Source: Perkinsus olseni
Lineage: Eukaryota > Perkinsozoa > Perkinsida > Perkinsidae
Direction: 5' to 3'
Length of the DNA: 64,000 bases
Assembly: GCA_013115135.1 (NCBI GenBank)
Contig: JABANP010000108.1
Span: 62,001-126,000, forward strand
Shown: piece after piece, positions 34,662 through 44,419 of the stretch
Position numbering within the stretch: the first letter of the stretch is position 1
Layout: each line of letters opens with the position of its first letter
The notes under the pieces: model-generated
What the model saw: the letters and a program-made list of their open reading frames with translations, nothing else
Database searches by the model: none
What the model was told of the DNA's origin: nothing
Position numbers and translations under genes: made by a program

Positions 34662-35613
34662 CTTTGACTCCAATTGTGGATGTGTTCACCAAGATCTAGT
34701 TGAGAAGCTGTTGCTGACCACAACATCGCCTTACAAGGATTGGGTTGCAGAGTGGGTTGCTGAGGAGAGAGAACCGAAGGAGGTGGTGAGGTTACTGAGG
34801 AACCGTGCCCGAGCTACTGTAGCTCAGAATATGTTCAAGTCCAGCACTGAGACTCTGGCTGGTATTAACGACTCCGATAGGAATCACCAAGAAACCGATG
34901 CCACCAACAACAACGCCGATGCTGCTACTGGGTCTACCCCACGCCGTGTTAACTACAAGGTCCTAAGAGAGAACAACCGCTGCTGCCGATGCTTCCGTGT
35001 TGGTCATATCAGTAGCGTCTGCGAAGCCCCAGAACCAGCGTCGTTATCGAGTAGGTGTTTGTCCTGTGGAGGCTCCCATGAGACTTCATTGTGCCGTCTG
35101 TCACAGAAGGTTGGGGTACAGAATCTTCAATGTCGTCGATGCAAGGGATCTGGTCATGTCGCTCACATCTGCAGAGGAGTCAAGGTTGCCAACAAGACTC
35201 CATCGACTTCAGCCTCTGGTCTCTCAACAACGAAAGATGATCCACCTGAAGGACCGTCGACGAAGACCTCAACCAGCACTCAACAACAAGATGATAAGCA
35301 GGATCCCAAGGTCCATCCCCTTAGCATGCTCTCCGAGATGGACACTGACACTGACCCCCTCTACACGGAGATAAGGTTTGTAGCAGCGAAGCCTTTCAAG
35401 TGCACGGCAATGATCGACACCGGTGCGGCGAGGGTCTATGTTCGTCAGAGTCTGACCAAGTCCTTGGAAGAGGCCGGTGCTGTGGCAGGGTCACGACAGG
35501 TGAACCGTCGCATTGTTCTCGCTGATGGTCACGAGGGCCTCGTGACGAGGCCTTTGCCACTAAGGAGATTACCTTCTATGTCGAGCTCCCCAAGGGTCGC
35601 CATGTCTGCTTAA
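34662..35613 (+). pseudogene. gag C-terminal part with zinc knuckles, and protease
   Basis: Continues gag after the insertion (KDWVAEWVAEEREPKEVVRL). Three Cys/His clusters follow: CCRCFRVGHISSVC near 34980, CLSCGGSHETSLC, and CRRCKGSGHVAHIC. The protease active site is AMIDTGAARVYV near 35407. One frame change near 34690 and another near 35545 separate it from the flanking coding parts. Confidence 0.8.
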
Positions 35614-35624
35614 GTGCACTCGAG

Positions 35625-38096
35625 TTGCCGACGTTGACGTCCGAAATGATCATCGGACTGAGCGGCCTTCGACTGATGGACATGGCGATATGCGTGTCTC
35701 TCACTACTACTGTGCTCAGGTGCGATGCATCATCCCAAGATCAAGCGGCGAAGGGCAGTCAAGATCATGTTAACCACGTTGCCCAAGAGCCAAGTGATTC
35801 CGGAGATGAAGACCACTCCATTGACGATGACGACTCGGACAAAGGCCCTATCTTCTTATGCAGTCTCCAGCCCAGTGAAGACCATGATAATGATGATGAT
35901 TGTGATCCTGTTAAGAAATGTTTCACTGGCTATACGGTAGATTGTTCACCCCAGGCTTTGAATGGCGACTCTAGTAGTGAGATTAGTGTAACTCGATATA
36001 CGTTCAATCTCCCGTGGCTCAGCAATAAGCGCCCAGAGACTTTTCGTCTGAGTGACATACCGAATGTTGTCAAGCGTGACGAGAGGCTCATTAGATCGCT
36101 GAAGCGCAATAAGTGTTACGATTGCTATAAGAAGCTTATTGATGATTATCTCGCTAAAGATATTATCCGTAAGACGGACGTCTCGGGCGTGAAGTTGTTG
36201 TTGCCACATTTTGCTGTACTCAAGGATAGTCTCACTACTCCTTGCAGACCAGTATTTGATGGTCGTATCTTTCAGAACTTGCTGTCGAAAGGTGATGTTG
36301 GGCCTATTTCGTGCACGCCCAGCCTGCTTGCTATGAGATGTTATAAGTATGTTACCTTACTCGATTCTCATAGAGCGTTTCTGATGATACAGCTCTCTGA
36401 AGCCTCAAAGCCCTGGGTCTCCTTCTATTTCGAGGGAGAATATTATCAGTTTAATCGCGTTGTTATGGGTCTTCCGCCGTCTCACGCGATACTTCGTTAT
36501 TGCACTTCTGAAATGGTATCTGAAGTTCATAGTCGTACAGCGGTTGCCCATGACTACTCTGTTGTTGATTATGTTGATGATCTAGTAGTTGGTAGCAATG
36601 ACTCTACCACTAGGGACACTGTGGTTGTAGAAACTAGATCAGTCTTCGGCTCTCACGGGTTCTGGCTAGATCCTGCAAAGGAATGCCAGGAGGGCCACAG
36701 CGGTCGTGTTAAGGCTTTTGGAATGCTGTGGGATGGTCCTACTGATAGTCTTCAAGTTACGCCTATACGTGAGTTACCGTCTCCGGTCTTTCAGCATGTT
36801 GACCCTCCCATCAATTTAGAGTCGAGTGATGTCCCTAATCTCAGCTCAAATGACTTCCAGTCCGTCTCTCCCCTGACCCTTCGAGAAGCGCTATCGTGGC
36901 TTGCCAGTAATTATGACCCACTGGGAGCCGTCGCTGAAACCGTGCTCCGTGGCAAACTTGTACTTCGTTATGCTCATCGATGTGGTATCACCTTCGATCA
37001 ACTACTACCAGGCCCATTGTATCGTGAATTCTACAAAGTCTACCAAGCCCTCAAAAGCCCCAAGCCTGTCCCTCGATTAGTTGATCATCAAGTTCTACAT
37101 GTCTTCGTCGATAGCTCCAGCTATGCTCATGGATGCTCTGTTCCCGACAGTAACATGAACAGGGTATATGCTAAGGCGATGCTACACGAGTTACCACATC
37201 TCCCATGGACCATTGTGCGCAAGGAACTGCTATCCTTAAGATATGGTCTTAGCTTCGTCAAGCAACAAGTACTCCCAAGTCTCCCCGAACAGGAAGCATC
37301 TCGAGAGTTGTATGTCTACACCGACAATTCTGCCAACTTCCAACGTGTCAGGAAGGCTCTGCGAGATGGCGCTCCGTCACCAGATCTACCAGCATGGGAA
37401 AAGACATGTATCGCCTCTATCATCGAGTTGGCCAATGACTTACATCTTACCCTGCGATTCATCCCAGGACCGTTGAACCCCGCTGACTGCTTATCAAGGG
37501 GCTCCAGTGACGGCGTCGACTATCAGTGCCTAAGAACGACTATTACGGCAATGAACGAGGGTAAGGTCGATCCCCTACAGATTCCAGTGGCCTTAACGGC
37601 TACTGGTAATGCATCTCCTCTCTTGTCCCATCTCAAGAACCAGTGCTCTGCTACTGAGATCGCCGATGTCTTGGAGAGAATCCGTCGAGCTCAAGAGAGG
37701 GACGACGAGGTTACACACATCAAGCTGGCCATCGTTCACAATGATAATCGTTACAAGGATATGTACCACGTTATCCACGACCAGAACGGTGACGTACTGG
37801 TGAAGAAGCATCCGATCATCGCCGACCATGTCCAAGTCTATGTCCCTCAGAGCTGCAGAAGAAGTCTGGTTGATCGCATCCATACTGTCTATGGTCATGT
37901 TGGTACGTCGAAGTTACCAGGGTTGCTAAGCAGAGACTTCTACTGGCCCGGGTTATCAGGAGATGCTCGACGTTATGCTAAGAACTGTGCTACCTGCGTC
38001 AAGTTTAAGGGCTCGTGTTTGTTGCGCGCCGGAGGATTGGGGCAGTCCCCGCCAAGAGTCCTATATGCATGGAAATGGTGGGAGCTGACCTTATAG
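35625..38096 (+). CDS. pol: reverse transcriptase, RNase H, integrase zinc domain
   Basis: An 823-codon open frame. RT landmarks: PCRPVFDGR, FNRVVMGLPPSHA and VDYVDDLVVG (catalytic YVDD at ~36568). A YDPLG block follows near 36915, then an RNase H region starting VFVDSSSYAHGC near 37105 and FIPGPLNPADCLSRG near 37460. The C-terminus has an integrase HHCC-type domain (HTVYGHVGTS, then CATCVKF). The first codons lack a convincing start, because the true frame enters from upstream through a frame change. Confidence 0.85.
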   Translation: MPTLTSEMIIGLSGLRLMDMAICVSLTTTVLRCDASSQDQAAKGSQDHVNHVAQEPSDSGDEDHSIDDDDSDKGPIFLCSLQPSEDHDNDDDCDPVKKCFTGYTVDCSPQALNGDSSSEISVTRYTFNLPWLSNKRPETFRLSDIPNVVKRDERLIRSLKRNKCYDCYKKLIDDYLAKDIIRKTDVSGVKLLLPHFAVLKDSLTTPCRPVFDGRIFQNLLSKGDVGPISCTPSLLAMRCYKYVTLLDSHRAFLMIQLSEASKPWVSFYFEGEYYQFNRVVMGLPPSHAILRYCTSEMVSEVHSRTAVAHDYSVVDYVDDLVVGSNDSTTRDTVVVETRSVFGSHGFWLDPAKECQEGHSGRVKAFGMLWDGPTDSLQVTPIRELPSPVFQHVDPPINLESSDVPNLSSNDFQSVSPLTLREALSWLASNYDPLGAVAETVLRGKLVLRYAHRCGITFDQLLPGPLYREFYKVYQALKSPKPVPRLVDHQVLHVFVDSSSYAHGCSVPDSNMNRVYAKAMLHELPHLPWTIVRKELLSLRYGLSFVKQQVLPSLPEQEASRELYVYTDNSANFQRVRKALRDGAPSPDLPAWEKTCIASIIELANDLHLTLRFIPGPLNPADCLSRGSSDGVDYQCLRTTITAMNEGKVDPLQIPVALTATGNASPLLSHLKNQCSATEIADVLERIRRAQERDDEVTHIKLAIVHNDNRYKDMYHVIHDQNGDVLVKKHPIIADHVQVYVPQSCRRSLVDRIHTVYGHVGTSKLPGLLSRDFYWPGLSGDARRYAKNCATCVKFKGSCLLRAGGLGQSPPRVLYAWKWWELTL

Positions 38097-39019
38097 GTCC
38101 CTTCGTCTCTCCGTCTCTAGCTGATGATCCAGAGCACAAGGTTGAGTACGCCCTAGTCTTAGTCGATTCAGCATCGAAATTTATCGTCGCCAAACCTCTG
38201 TTCAGCAGTGATACTGATTCTACTTTGGAGACGATGGTGGATTGTTTCTTCTCCGTGGGATTCCCATCCCTAATAGTAAGTGATAGAGATGGAAGATTCC
38301 TATCAAAGGTTGGAGTAGCTGCCCAGAAGCTTTTCCAGTGGAATTGGAAGTTCTTACCTGCTCATGCGTCTCCATTGAACTCCTGGCAAGAAATCCCCCA
38401 TCGACTGTTGAACAGTATCATGCGAGCTATTATAGATGGTTCCGGGTTGCAGCTCCGTGATTGGTATCGCCTACTACCATGTGCAGTATGGGCTTACAAC
38501 AATGTTCCGATCGATGAGAACTGCCCGGTTGCCCCTGCTGATCTCTTCTTCCATCATGGTGCTACTGCTCCCAGCTCCTTGCAGCCACGTCGATTATCAG
38601 AACAGGCTGCTCAGTGGTCGAGTGTTCTTCAAGGATTCCCGGCTTCTCTGCAACGTGATGTCGTCCAATCTATGGTCAAGAATATGGAGCGAGTCTATGC
38701 ATCTACCTTTGATATCTATACTATCCACAACTATGTTCTCAGGAATAAGAGTGAGGCGTCACTAGCACGCCAGCCCGGTCGACGCGTTCCTGAGCTACGC
38801 GTGGGACAGCACGTGATGCTTGTGCGTCACCAGAGGCGCAAGTTGGATCCTCTGATGACAGGTCCCTTTCGTATATGTGGAATTGTTACCAAGTATTTGG
38901 TCGAGCTCGAGGACAAGGACCACAAGAAGCTGGGAAGACATTTTGTTGGGAATTTACGACTACTTCCTGATGATGCTGATATTCCCTTAGCCACGGCGAC
39001 GAGCACGGATTTGCAGTGA
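38015..39019 (+). CDS. pol: integrase core and C-terminus
   Basis: Overlaps the previous frame in another reading frame (frame change near 38040). Core landmarks: EMVGADLIGPF (first Asp), SDRDGRF near 38279 (second Asp), and SWQEIPHRLLNS (candidate Glu). The C-terminal part has HVMLVRHQRRKLDPLMTGPF, an SH3-like tail typical of LTR-element integrases. Ends at TGA 39017-39019. Confidence 0.8.
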   Translation: MFVARRRIGAVPAKSPICMEMVGADLIGPFVSPSLADDPEHKVEYALVLVDSASKFIVAKPLFSSDTDSTLETMVDCFFSVGFPSLIVSDRDGRFLSKVGVAAQKLFQWNWKFLPAHASPLNSWQEIPHRLLNSIMRAIIDGSGLQLRDWYRLLPCAVWAYNNVPIDENCPVAPADLFFHHGATAPSSLQPRRLSEQAAQWSSVLQGFPASLQRDVVQSMVKNMERVYASTFDIYTIHNYVLRNKSEASLARQPGRRVPELRVGQHVMLVRHQRRKLDPLMTGPFRICGIVTKYLVELEDKDHKKLGRHFVGNLRLLPDDADIPLATATSTDLQ

Positions 39020-39153
39020 GGTGAGGTGGGTTGGACTGGCTTTGGCTGCGTCTATGCTTCTTTGAGGTAAGGTGTTGAGATTAGACAAGTCTTGAGCTTC
39101 GATAGAGTATTGTTGTTCGTCACAGCATTATGAGTTGTTAAATCGTATCCGTT

Positions 39154-39621
39154 ATTATCAGTTCTGTTATTCGGTAGTGCCTTCAGTAGTGACGTATAGT
39201 CTATGCTAGCGATCAGTGACTGTTTCTGGCCCTGGCCGGAGTGTTGCTGTACGCGGACTCAGTATGGTACCAACTTGTTACCTTGTGATTCTTCGGCATT
39301 TTACATTAGCTGTAGCACGCAAGTACAAGATAGATTGGTGCAATACCTTTTGTTGATCCCTTTGTTATTATCACTACCACAAGCTACATTATCAGTTCTG
39401 TTATTCGGTAGTGCCTTCAGTAGTGACGTATAGTCTATGCTAGCGATCAGTGACTGTTTCTGGCCCTGGCCGGAGTGTTGCTGTACGCGGACTCAGTATG
39501 GTACCAACTTGTTACCTTGTGATTCTTCGGCATTTTACATTAGCTGTAGCACGCAAGTACAAGATAGATTGGTGCAATACCTTTTGTTGATCCCTTTGTT
39601 ATTATCACTACCACAAGCTAC
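39154..39621 (+). repeat. 234-bp tandem duplication at the 3' LTR boundary
   Basis: A unit beginning TTATCAGTTCTGTTATTCGG, made of about 88 bp of internal sequence plus the first ~146 bp of the LTR, is present twice in a row before the LTR ends normally. The duplication must have arisen after, or during, reverse transcription. Confidence 0.85.
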
Positions 39622-39666
39622 ATCACCAAGGTGTTGGGTTGACTATGAGAGCGACCAGGAGCAACA
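39476..39666 (+). repeat. 3' LTR (191 bp)
   Basis: Same length and ends as the 5' LTR; followed by AACG. Confidence 0.9.
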
Positions 39667-39720
39667 AACGGCGACTTTTACAGCTGAGTGGCCTATCAGT
39701 TTCAGTTTCTTCATACAGAT

Positions 39721-40578
39721 ATGAGGTCCCTGGTCGTCCTCGGAGCAATCCTGCTCACAACTTCTGTAGCCGTCGACATACAAGACGATGCTACCAAGCC
39801 CACCGATGTGGAAGAGTTCAACTTCTACGATGCTCATGATGACGATGCAAAGAAGCAATATCTTCTGAGCGGTGCATCCGTCGACAGTGCTCCTGCTCAT
39901 ACCGATGGTCGCTCGCTCTCTACCGAAGCTCTTCGTGCCTCCTACTATCGTCGTTTTTTCGAACGTCCAGACGGCAGAGGTGCTACTTTTGGCGGCGACG
40001 GCGGTCGTGGGGGCGACGGCGACTTCAGTGGTGGCTTAGGCGGTAATGGCGGCAGCGGCACTTTCGGCGGCTTTGGCGGTCGTGGAGGCGACGGTGGTGT
40101 CTTTGGAGGCGATGGTGGTCGCGGCGGCCGTGGTGGCTTCAGTGGTGGCTTAGGCGGCAATGGCGGCAACGGTGGTAGATTTGGCGGCTTCGGCGGTCGT
40201 GGAGGCGACGGTGGTGTCTTTGGAGGCGATGGTGGTCGCGGCGGCCGTGGTGGCTTCAGTGGTGGCTTAGGCGGCAATGGCGGCAACGGTGGTAGATTTG
40301 GCGGCTTCGGCGGTCGTGGAGGCGACGGTGGTGTCTTTGGAGGCGATGGTGGTCGCGGCGGTCGTGGTGGTTTCCGCGGTGGCAACGGCGGTGACGGCGG
40401 TAGCGGTGGCTTCCGCGGTGGCAACGGCGGTCGTGGCGGTAACGGTGGCTTCCGCGGTGGCAACGGCGGTGATGGCGGCAGCGGTGGTTTCCGCGGTGGC
40501 AACGGCGGTCGTGGCGGTAACGGTGGGTCCCGTGGTGGTAACGGCGGTGATGGTGGCGATGCTGGCTTTCTCCTCTAA
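39721..40578 (+). CDS. G1: secreted GGX-repeat glycine-rich protein
   Basis: 285 residues. ATG 39721 opens a signal peptide ([19 protein letters not shown]), then ~60 acidic/normal residues ([22 protein letters not shown]) that look like a propeptide ending [11 protein letters not shown]. The rest is a Gly-Gly-X array ([35 protein letters not shown]) in units of about 38 residues. Such arrays may form polyglycine-II helices packed as bundles and are common in wall or matrix proteins. TTCTTCATACAG just before the ATG could be a splice (leader) acceptor. An LTR element sits 55 bp upstream and separates G1 from its H region. Confidence 0.8.
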   Translation: MRSLVVLGAILLTTSVAVDIQDDATKPTDVEEFNFYDAHDDDAKKQYLLSGASVDSAPAHTDGRSLSTEALRASYYRRFFERPDGRGATFGGDGGRGGDGDFSGGLGGNGGSGTFGGFGGRGGDGGVFGGDGGRGGRGGFSGGLGGNGGNGGRFGGFGGRGGDGGVFGGDGGRGGRGGFSGGLGGNGGNGGRFGGFGGRGGDGGVFGGDGGRGGRGGFRGGNGGDGGSGGFRGGNGGRGGNGGFRGGNGGDGGSGGFRGGNGGRGGNGGSRGGNGGDGGDAGFLL

Positions 40579-40737
40579 AGTAACCTGGTGTTCGGATAGC
40601 AGTGCTACCGGAGCACGAGTCGTGCTGCACGACTACCATTGGTAATGGTCCATTACGGCCCGCATGAGCAATCCTGCGATGGCTCTGGCTTTCGCCATAA
40701 ACAGTGTTCATTGAACATCCAGTTGTTTTTGTATGAG

Positions 40738-40883
40738 CAGTTGTAGGGACGACTGCTGTTCGATAGCCGCATTACGATAATCGCCAAGATGATTTTTTAC
40801 TCGCAGTTGTAGGGACAACTGTCGTTAACTATACTCCTATTATCACCAAGTCAATCTTGTATCAGCAGTTGTAGGTACAACTG
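40738..40883 (+). promoter_or_regulatory. Three short hairpins downstream of G1
   Basis: CAGTTGTAGGGACGACTG, CAGTTGTAGGGACAACTG and CAGTTGTAGGTACAACTG at 40738-40755, 40804-40821 and 40866-40883, each a 7-bp stem with a 4-nt loop. The same triplet follows G2 (~50094-50240) and G3 (~57350-57500), so it may belong to the 3' UTR. Confidence 0.65.
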
Positions 40884-42056
40884 TTACGCGCGTAAGACTG
40901 TGTCTGTTGTGCTCAGTGCCACCGTTGTAACGGAACGGAACTTCAGCAGACTAGTGGTTGTGGTAATAGCATAGGGCCTCGCACGAGATTCTCGTGCTCG
41001 TGTTCTCGTGACGAGAACTTGTGACACAAATTTTGTGTACTGTGCACTTAGCAGCTAAGTCTTAGCTTGAGGGAAACTTCACATGCTATAGAGGTATGAA
41101 CGAAGCCACATGCCGTCAATGAGGCCAGCCGCGTAGGGACATTCGACACGGAGGTGCAGTGTATGGTGGGAGTCTATGCACTCCGTCTTACCCTGTTTGG
41201 CGAGGCCCCTTAGCTGTTGTAGCTCCTAGACTACGCTGTGTGTAAATCGACTCCGTTCAGCTGTCATTAGCTTAATTTGACGGTTGATCGTGTGGCCCTG
41301 CCTGTGCGAAGTAAACAATCCGCCCACCACTTCGTTCCTCAATTAAGCAACCCGACTCCGTCGTCTTGCTGCTATGACATAAAACAGACGAATCTATGAG
41401 TGCAGTCGTTCTGACGCTGATAGTTGCACACCAAAACACAGGTCAAAGTGCAGACGTCGGTGGAGTGACCGTACCACAGTAGTTAGTTATCATCCATAAT
41501 AGAGGATCACTTGTTATCCTGAGTTAAATACCGGAAACGTAGCGCGCGTAACAACACAACGCAGTATAAAGATTCTCCTGGCATCGCTCGCCCGGCAACG
41601 GAACTGCCACTGTGGATTGCTGCTGTTATCCTCCATGGTCCACGTAATGTCACCAGGACCTAAGTTATTTCAAGCTATTTAAACGTCAACTGTCGGGGAG
41701 CACGCTCTAGTCGAGTCTCTGCCCTCTTCCGTTGGCGTTTGCGGCTCGCCCGGCAGACCGCTGACGGTGTGCATCACCCCTTCGTCTACCCGAATAAGGC
41801 ATAGCGATTGGGTCGATCACACCGAAGGCGGTCTCTTAGAGACCGCTTAGAGACCGTCTCTAGGAGAGGGCCCTGCTCACCCCTGTGGCTATTACAGGGT
41901 GAGCGCAGCGGTCTTCGGGCCCAATTGCGGGGCAGCAGTGGCTGCCAGAGCCTCTGGCCCAGAGGCGAGGCGGCCCTCTGCAAGGGAAGCAGCTGGTTTA
42001 CGGGGGACAGTCCGACGGCTTGTCAGTTGACATTTGTCTTCTTTCCGTGCGAAGAA
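40884..42056. other. G1 3' flank and junction region
   Basis: 40884-41510 is shared in inverted orientation with 49698-50090 and 56915-57345, and in part with 27130-27255. It contains nested palindromes (40983-41030, and 41826-41862 with GGTCTC/GAGACC repeats). No gene is seen before the ORF starting at 42057. Confidence 0.5.
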
Positions 42057-42750
42057 ATGTCCGAAATGTCCGATGTCGGCAACGCCTCCGTCCACGACAA
42101 CGCCAGCAACGCGGGAGACGAACGCCTCGATCGAGGTGGTCCGGGCTTCGCCCAGCCAGCCGAGTTCGCCGTACAGGGCGATGGCGGTGACCGTCCTGCG
42201 GCGGTCCAGGACGCAGCCCAGCAGCCTGCCGAGGCGGCGGTTGCACCAGCGGCGGGTTTGGCTCCTGGCTCGGAAGCCGCTCTACCGGCCGCGGTTGTCG
42301 CGTTTATCACCTCTAAGCTGTCCCCTGATGCTCAGTATGACGTGTCAAGCGTCTTGGTACAAAACGGCATTACGTCCCCAGAACTGTTGGCAGAGCTGGA
42401 TGACTGCAACGTCTTGGCTGCAGCCCTGCAGAACCCCATCAACATCTTCGCTCTGAGGGCCATCGCAAAACTGTACAGAAGCACCGATGCTGGGGCCGGC
42501 ACCCCGAATGCGAGTAACGGTACTCCGCAGGCGGTATCGGAGGCGCAAGTCCAGGCGTGGCTACGCGACTTCGAGAGCAAGCACTCGGTTAGGGTTCCTG
42601 CCCGCTGGCGGGTTTCTCCAAAGGTCATGTGCCGTTTGCGCAAGGACGAGCATGTCCGCGAGGAGGACTGCGCCTACGTTGCCGGTAGCAAGGCTGTCAA
42701 GCGCAAGGTGAAGTTCGACTTCGAGTCGGGCGACATTGAGGCGACGATGT
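42057..42750 (+). pseudogene. Ala-rich protein cut off at the SD2 boundary
   Basis: ATG 42057 (MSEMSDVGNASVHDNASNAG) opens a 231-codon stretch ending DFESGDIEATMWG, where the frame runs directly into the first bases of SD2 and stops after RVSLS. The middle region (AAVVAFITSKLSP, ELLAELDDCNVLAAAL) is helical. The region near the cut (EAQVQAWLRDFESKHSVRV, ARWRVSPKVMCRLRKDEHV) is basic. It may be a gag-like or nucleic-acid-binding protein. The truncation shows that SD2 arrived in, or deleted, the 3' half of a gene. Confidence 0.55.
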
Positions 42751-43522
42751 GGGGGAGAGTAAGTCTCAGCTAGGGCATGGACTTGTGGAGGCTCGAAGAT
42801 GATTCTTGTGGTGGATACACTGTGGACAGCGCCAGTGTTTCGTGGTCGCGCACACCCCCCACACCTGGAAGTGGATTCTGCCGGGAGGAAAGGAAGTACT
42901 TCAGCTGACTAAGACCTCGCCCTGAGAGCAACATTCTTGGTTTGATGCTTGCGCCCCAGCAGAGGCTTGATGAGCAGGGCCTATTCAACAGGCTAAACTG
43001 ATCCCCCATAGAGAGGCTCATCGGCATGAGTCTAACTAAGCCGTACTGTCGACGTGGACTTGGAAGTTTAAACTCACACACACGGACGGTCCGTGTCACC
43101 TTCTGTGCGGGCCCGTGATTCACGCACAAAGGGTGACACGGACCCTATGGGCAGAGTGGATGTAACCTCGAAGATCCGTACGCTGTGTCGATTTCCCGTT
43201 GGTGCATTAATTGTGGGTGGTAAGGGAGGGAATGTTTTTATTGGCGAGCTTCCTACCTCGCCGTTCCATTAAAGCCTCGGCCATTGATCGGATAACCAGT
43301 ATTCGCGCATTGCGTGCTATCCCCTTCTCACACTCCCGTACCATGGGTTTTTACTTTGTCGGCTCCACTAGGGCGACTGGTGGACCTCTGACCGTCGCTA
43401 TCCAGCAGCACGCTCTCTTCTCATGCCGCCTTGCAATAGTATGGCGAGACACTGGTAGTAGTAGCTCAGTTCCGTAAGGTGTTATTCATTCACCGCTAGT
43501 GCGCCTTCACGTGATCGCCCCC

Positions 43523-44419
43523 ATGTCCTTCATCCCCATTCTAGCCCATGGTGGTGGCAATAGCCGCCGCTGTACCACAACCCGACCGATACCGACTCTA
43601 AGCCCTACCCCCTGCCCCACGGCGGTTGTGAGTACCCCTCTCAAACCCACTGGCGGCATTTTCGAGCGCTCTGGCCAATTTGTCTATCAGACTCACGGTC
43701 CAAGTCCCGTGAGGATGATCTACTTCTTTGCGGACCCTGTCTTACCTTTCGTTCCCAGTATGTTCTCCACACAGTGTGGAACTGGAGCACCATATCAGAC
43801 TAACTGGATTGACCCTATCCCTGGGTACGACGACCATGATCGTTTGATTGCTGAAGCAAGAGCTGCTTGCCCCCAAGCTGACATCGGCCCCGGTGATTTT
43901 ACCGTGTTCAAACTCGATCAACGAGGTCGGGTGATCACCAATTTCGGAGGCAAGGATGTTCTCCTCGAGCGCGTCTGCCATCCATTCTACCCTGGGACGT
44001 ATAACTCGGAGCCAGGTTCTCCATTAGCGATGCATTACAACGTCAGCATGGACGGAACCGTTGCTGTGATTCTTGGCTGCGCTACCAGTGGCACCGGCTT
44101 TAAGAAGTTCAAACTCGTAGGTACGGGTATTGGTAACCCCTACAAGGTGGAGCCTATGGACGGCGGAGAGACGTTGAAGGACCTAGTCGATACCCTTAAA
44201 TGGGTTTGCCCTGATTTATCAGAAGAGTACTTTTTTATGGACAACTATCAGACTGTGGGATTCGCGAGCGAAGAAAAGATTTATGTTGCTGGCGACTACT
44301 TCATTTCTAGTCTCCATAGACTATCAAAATCATCACAATTTTCATATCTTTCTCCTCCTGTTGTTGTTGGCGACTATTCCAAACCAGTTTTCCCTCCTCA
44401 GGAGAGCAAGATCAGCTAG
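43523..44419 (+). CDS. ORF298: unknown protein, intact copy
   Basis: ATG 43523 (the frame is open from 43499 without an ATG). 298 residues: MSFIPILAHGGG, then a Thr/Pro-rich segment (PIPTLSPTPCPTAVV), then a globular-looking part (YFFADPVLPFVPSMFSTQCG, DFTVFKLDQRGRVITNFGGK, TGFKKFKLVGTGIGNPYKVE, LKDLVDTLKWVCPDLSEEYF). A shorter start at MIYFFADP (43716) is possible. No family recognised. It is intact here and broken in SD1. Spacing of aromatic and Gly residues suggests a beta-rich fold. It lies downstream of a conserved 22-bp hairpin. Confidence 0.55.
   Translation: MSFIPILAHGGGNSRRCTTTRPIPTLSPTPCPTAVVSTPLKPTGGIFERSGQFVYQTHGPSPVRMIYFFADPVLPFVPSMFSTQCGTGAPYQTNWIDPIPGYDDHDRLIAEARAACPQADIGPGDFTVFKLDQRGRVITNFGGKDVLLERVCHPFYPGTYNSEPGSPLAMHYNVSMDGTVAVILGCATSGTGFKKFKLVGTGIGNPYKVEPMDGGETLKDLVDTLKWVCPDLSEEYFFMDNYQTVGFASEEKIYVAGDYFISSLHRLSKSSQFSYLSPPVVVGDYSKPVFPPQESKIS

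Larger units (their letters stand above)
28673..39666 (+). mobile_element. LTR retrotransposon, ~11 kb, BEL/Pao-like pol features
   Basis: Two 191-bp LTRs (28673-28863 and 39476-39666) start TGTTGCT and end AGCAACA, and are flanked by the 4-bp duplication AACG (28669-28672, 39667-39670). The empty site is visible in the paralogues at 51373-51376 and 58685-58688. Order: gag, zinc knuckles, aspartic protease, RT, RNase H, integrase. The RT has YVDDLVVGSN, and the linker has SWLASNYDPLGAVAE, the SxxxSxYDPLGxxAP-type block I associate with BEL/Pao rather than Ty3/Gypsy. Three single-base frame changes and a 5.1-kb insertion in gag show it is defective. No classical primer-binding site or polypurine tract was visible next to the LTRs. 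Confidence 0.85.

Noticed and set aside
39203..39724. Two similar small ORFs (MLAISDCFWPWPECC...)
   Set aside because: They are produced by the 234-bp tandem duplication that includes LTR sequence. Not genes.
39945..40502. Long Pro-rich ORFs antisense to the Gly-rich genes (also 50433-51098 and 57736-58410)
   Set aside because: They mirror the GGX codon pattern on the other strand. They have no plausible start or signal, and copy the repeat structure exactly.
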